Shown: piece by piece, positions 63,924 to 64,000 of the stretch
Numbering within the stretch: position 1 is the stretch's first letter
Layout of the letters: each line of letters begins with the position of its first letter
Assembly (NCBI GenBank): GCA_030374805.1
Contig: JARGSG010000028.1
Coordinates: 124,001 to 188,000 of the forward strand
Length of the DNA stretch: 64,000 nucleotides
Origin: Gracilaria gracilis
Taxonomy: Eukaryota > Rhodophyta > Florideophyceae > Gracilariales > Gracilariaceae
Reading direction: 5' to 3'
Program-made: the position numbers and the translations under genes
The notes under the pieces: generated by a model
Seen by the model: only the letters and a program-made list of their open reading frames with translations
What the model was told of the DNA's origin: nothing
Database searches by the model: none

Positions 63924-64000
63924 GAGTTACTGTACGGCCTTTGACCGACAGATTACTCCTCCATCCGAGGCACGAGACGATCGGAGAACCTATTTATACT

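Larger units (their letters stand above)
56850..64000 (-). mobile_element. Element D: third Ty3/gypsy family, minus strand, cut by the window edge
   Basis: From right to left: gag end with a zinc knuckle, protease, linker, RT with a large deletion, RNase H, integrase, a linker-rich pol tail, then a region of unknown minus-strand frames and the plus-strand gene at 57151-57942. Its pol is clearly different from A/B and from Element 1 (different RT and RNase H text). All genes are damaged. The left boundary is approximate. Confidence 0.65.

Noticed and set aside
1-64000. CRISPR array, prokaryotic operons, rRNA or tRNA genes
   Set aside because: No spaced identical repeats, no ribosome-binding-site pattern and no tRNA or rRNA signature seen; introns and TE types are eukaryotic.

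Overview
This window looks like eukaryotic nuclear DNA made almost entirely of transposable elements (TEs) in several layers of insertion. Gene density is low. The two introns I can delimit are short (54 and 72 nt), with GT..AG ends and yeast-like branch sites (one is a perfect CTACTAAC). Composition is mixed, with local CpG-rich blocks. The TE mix is Ty3/gypsy chromovirus-like elements, a DIRS/PAT-like element, pogo-like and Harbinger-like DNA transposons and hAT sequences. My best guess is a repeat-rich alga, possibly a red alga, but no single-copy marker gene proves this.

Layout. 1-533: nothing recognised. 534-30577: an old plus-strand Ty3/gypsy element (Element 1) with long terminal repeats. 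Its internal region (gag, protease, RT, RNase H, integrase) lies at about 1756-11830, and its RT is split by a two-gene Harbinger-like transposon (about 5080-8460). Its 3' LTR is split twice: by a minus-strand gypsy element (Element A, 12478-24666) and by a non-autonomous hAT-like element (25079-30241). Element A's own LTR carries a pogo-like transposon (22237-24480). The hAT-like element carries a DIRS/PAT-like retrotransposon (direct repeats 25625-25937 and 29674-29986). 30578-33121: no recognised gene. 33122-36088 (minus): a long intact BED-finger/hAT-type protein beside a very CpG-rich tract. 36290-40560: no supported gene. 40566-41386 and 53203-53270: two halves of one decayed pogo-like transposase gene, split by Element B (41392-53197, 5-bp target duplication, 505-bp LTRs), the best-preserved gypsy element here and a sister of A. 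54599-56614: another pogo-like transposon with near-perfect inverted repeats. About 56850-64000: a third gypsy family on the minus strand (Element D), truncated by the window edge and carrying a large internal RT deletion.

The main novelty candidate is an additional gene carried by elements A and B between pol and the 3' LTR, on the opposite strand and convergent with pol. A clearly related but diverged reading frame sits at the equivalent place in Element D. Short blocks (PP.L.Y.GSY...N, and FFIPP/WFVPK followed by IR) are shared between the A/B protein and the D protein, although the host elements belong to different gypsy families. I recognise no known domain in it. Antisense ORFs are known from some plant gypsy elements; whether this one is related cannot be settled from sequence reading alone.

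Almost all TE genes are decayed. Several key catalytic residues are visibly lost: the protease Asp and an RT Asp in A, an Arg of the tyrosine recombinase in the DIRS-like element, and the third acidic residue of the Harbinger transposase.
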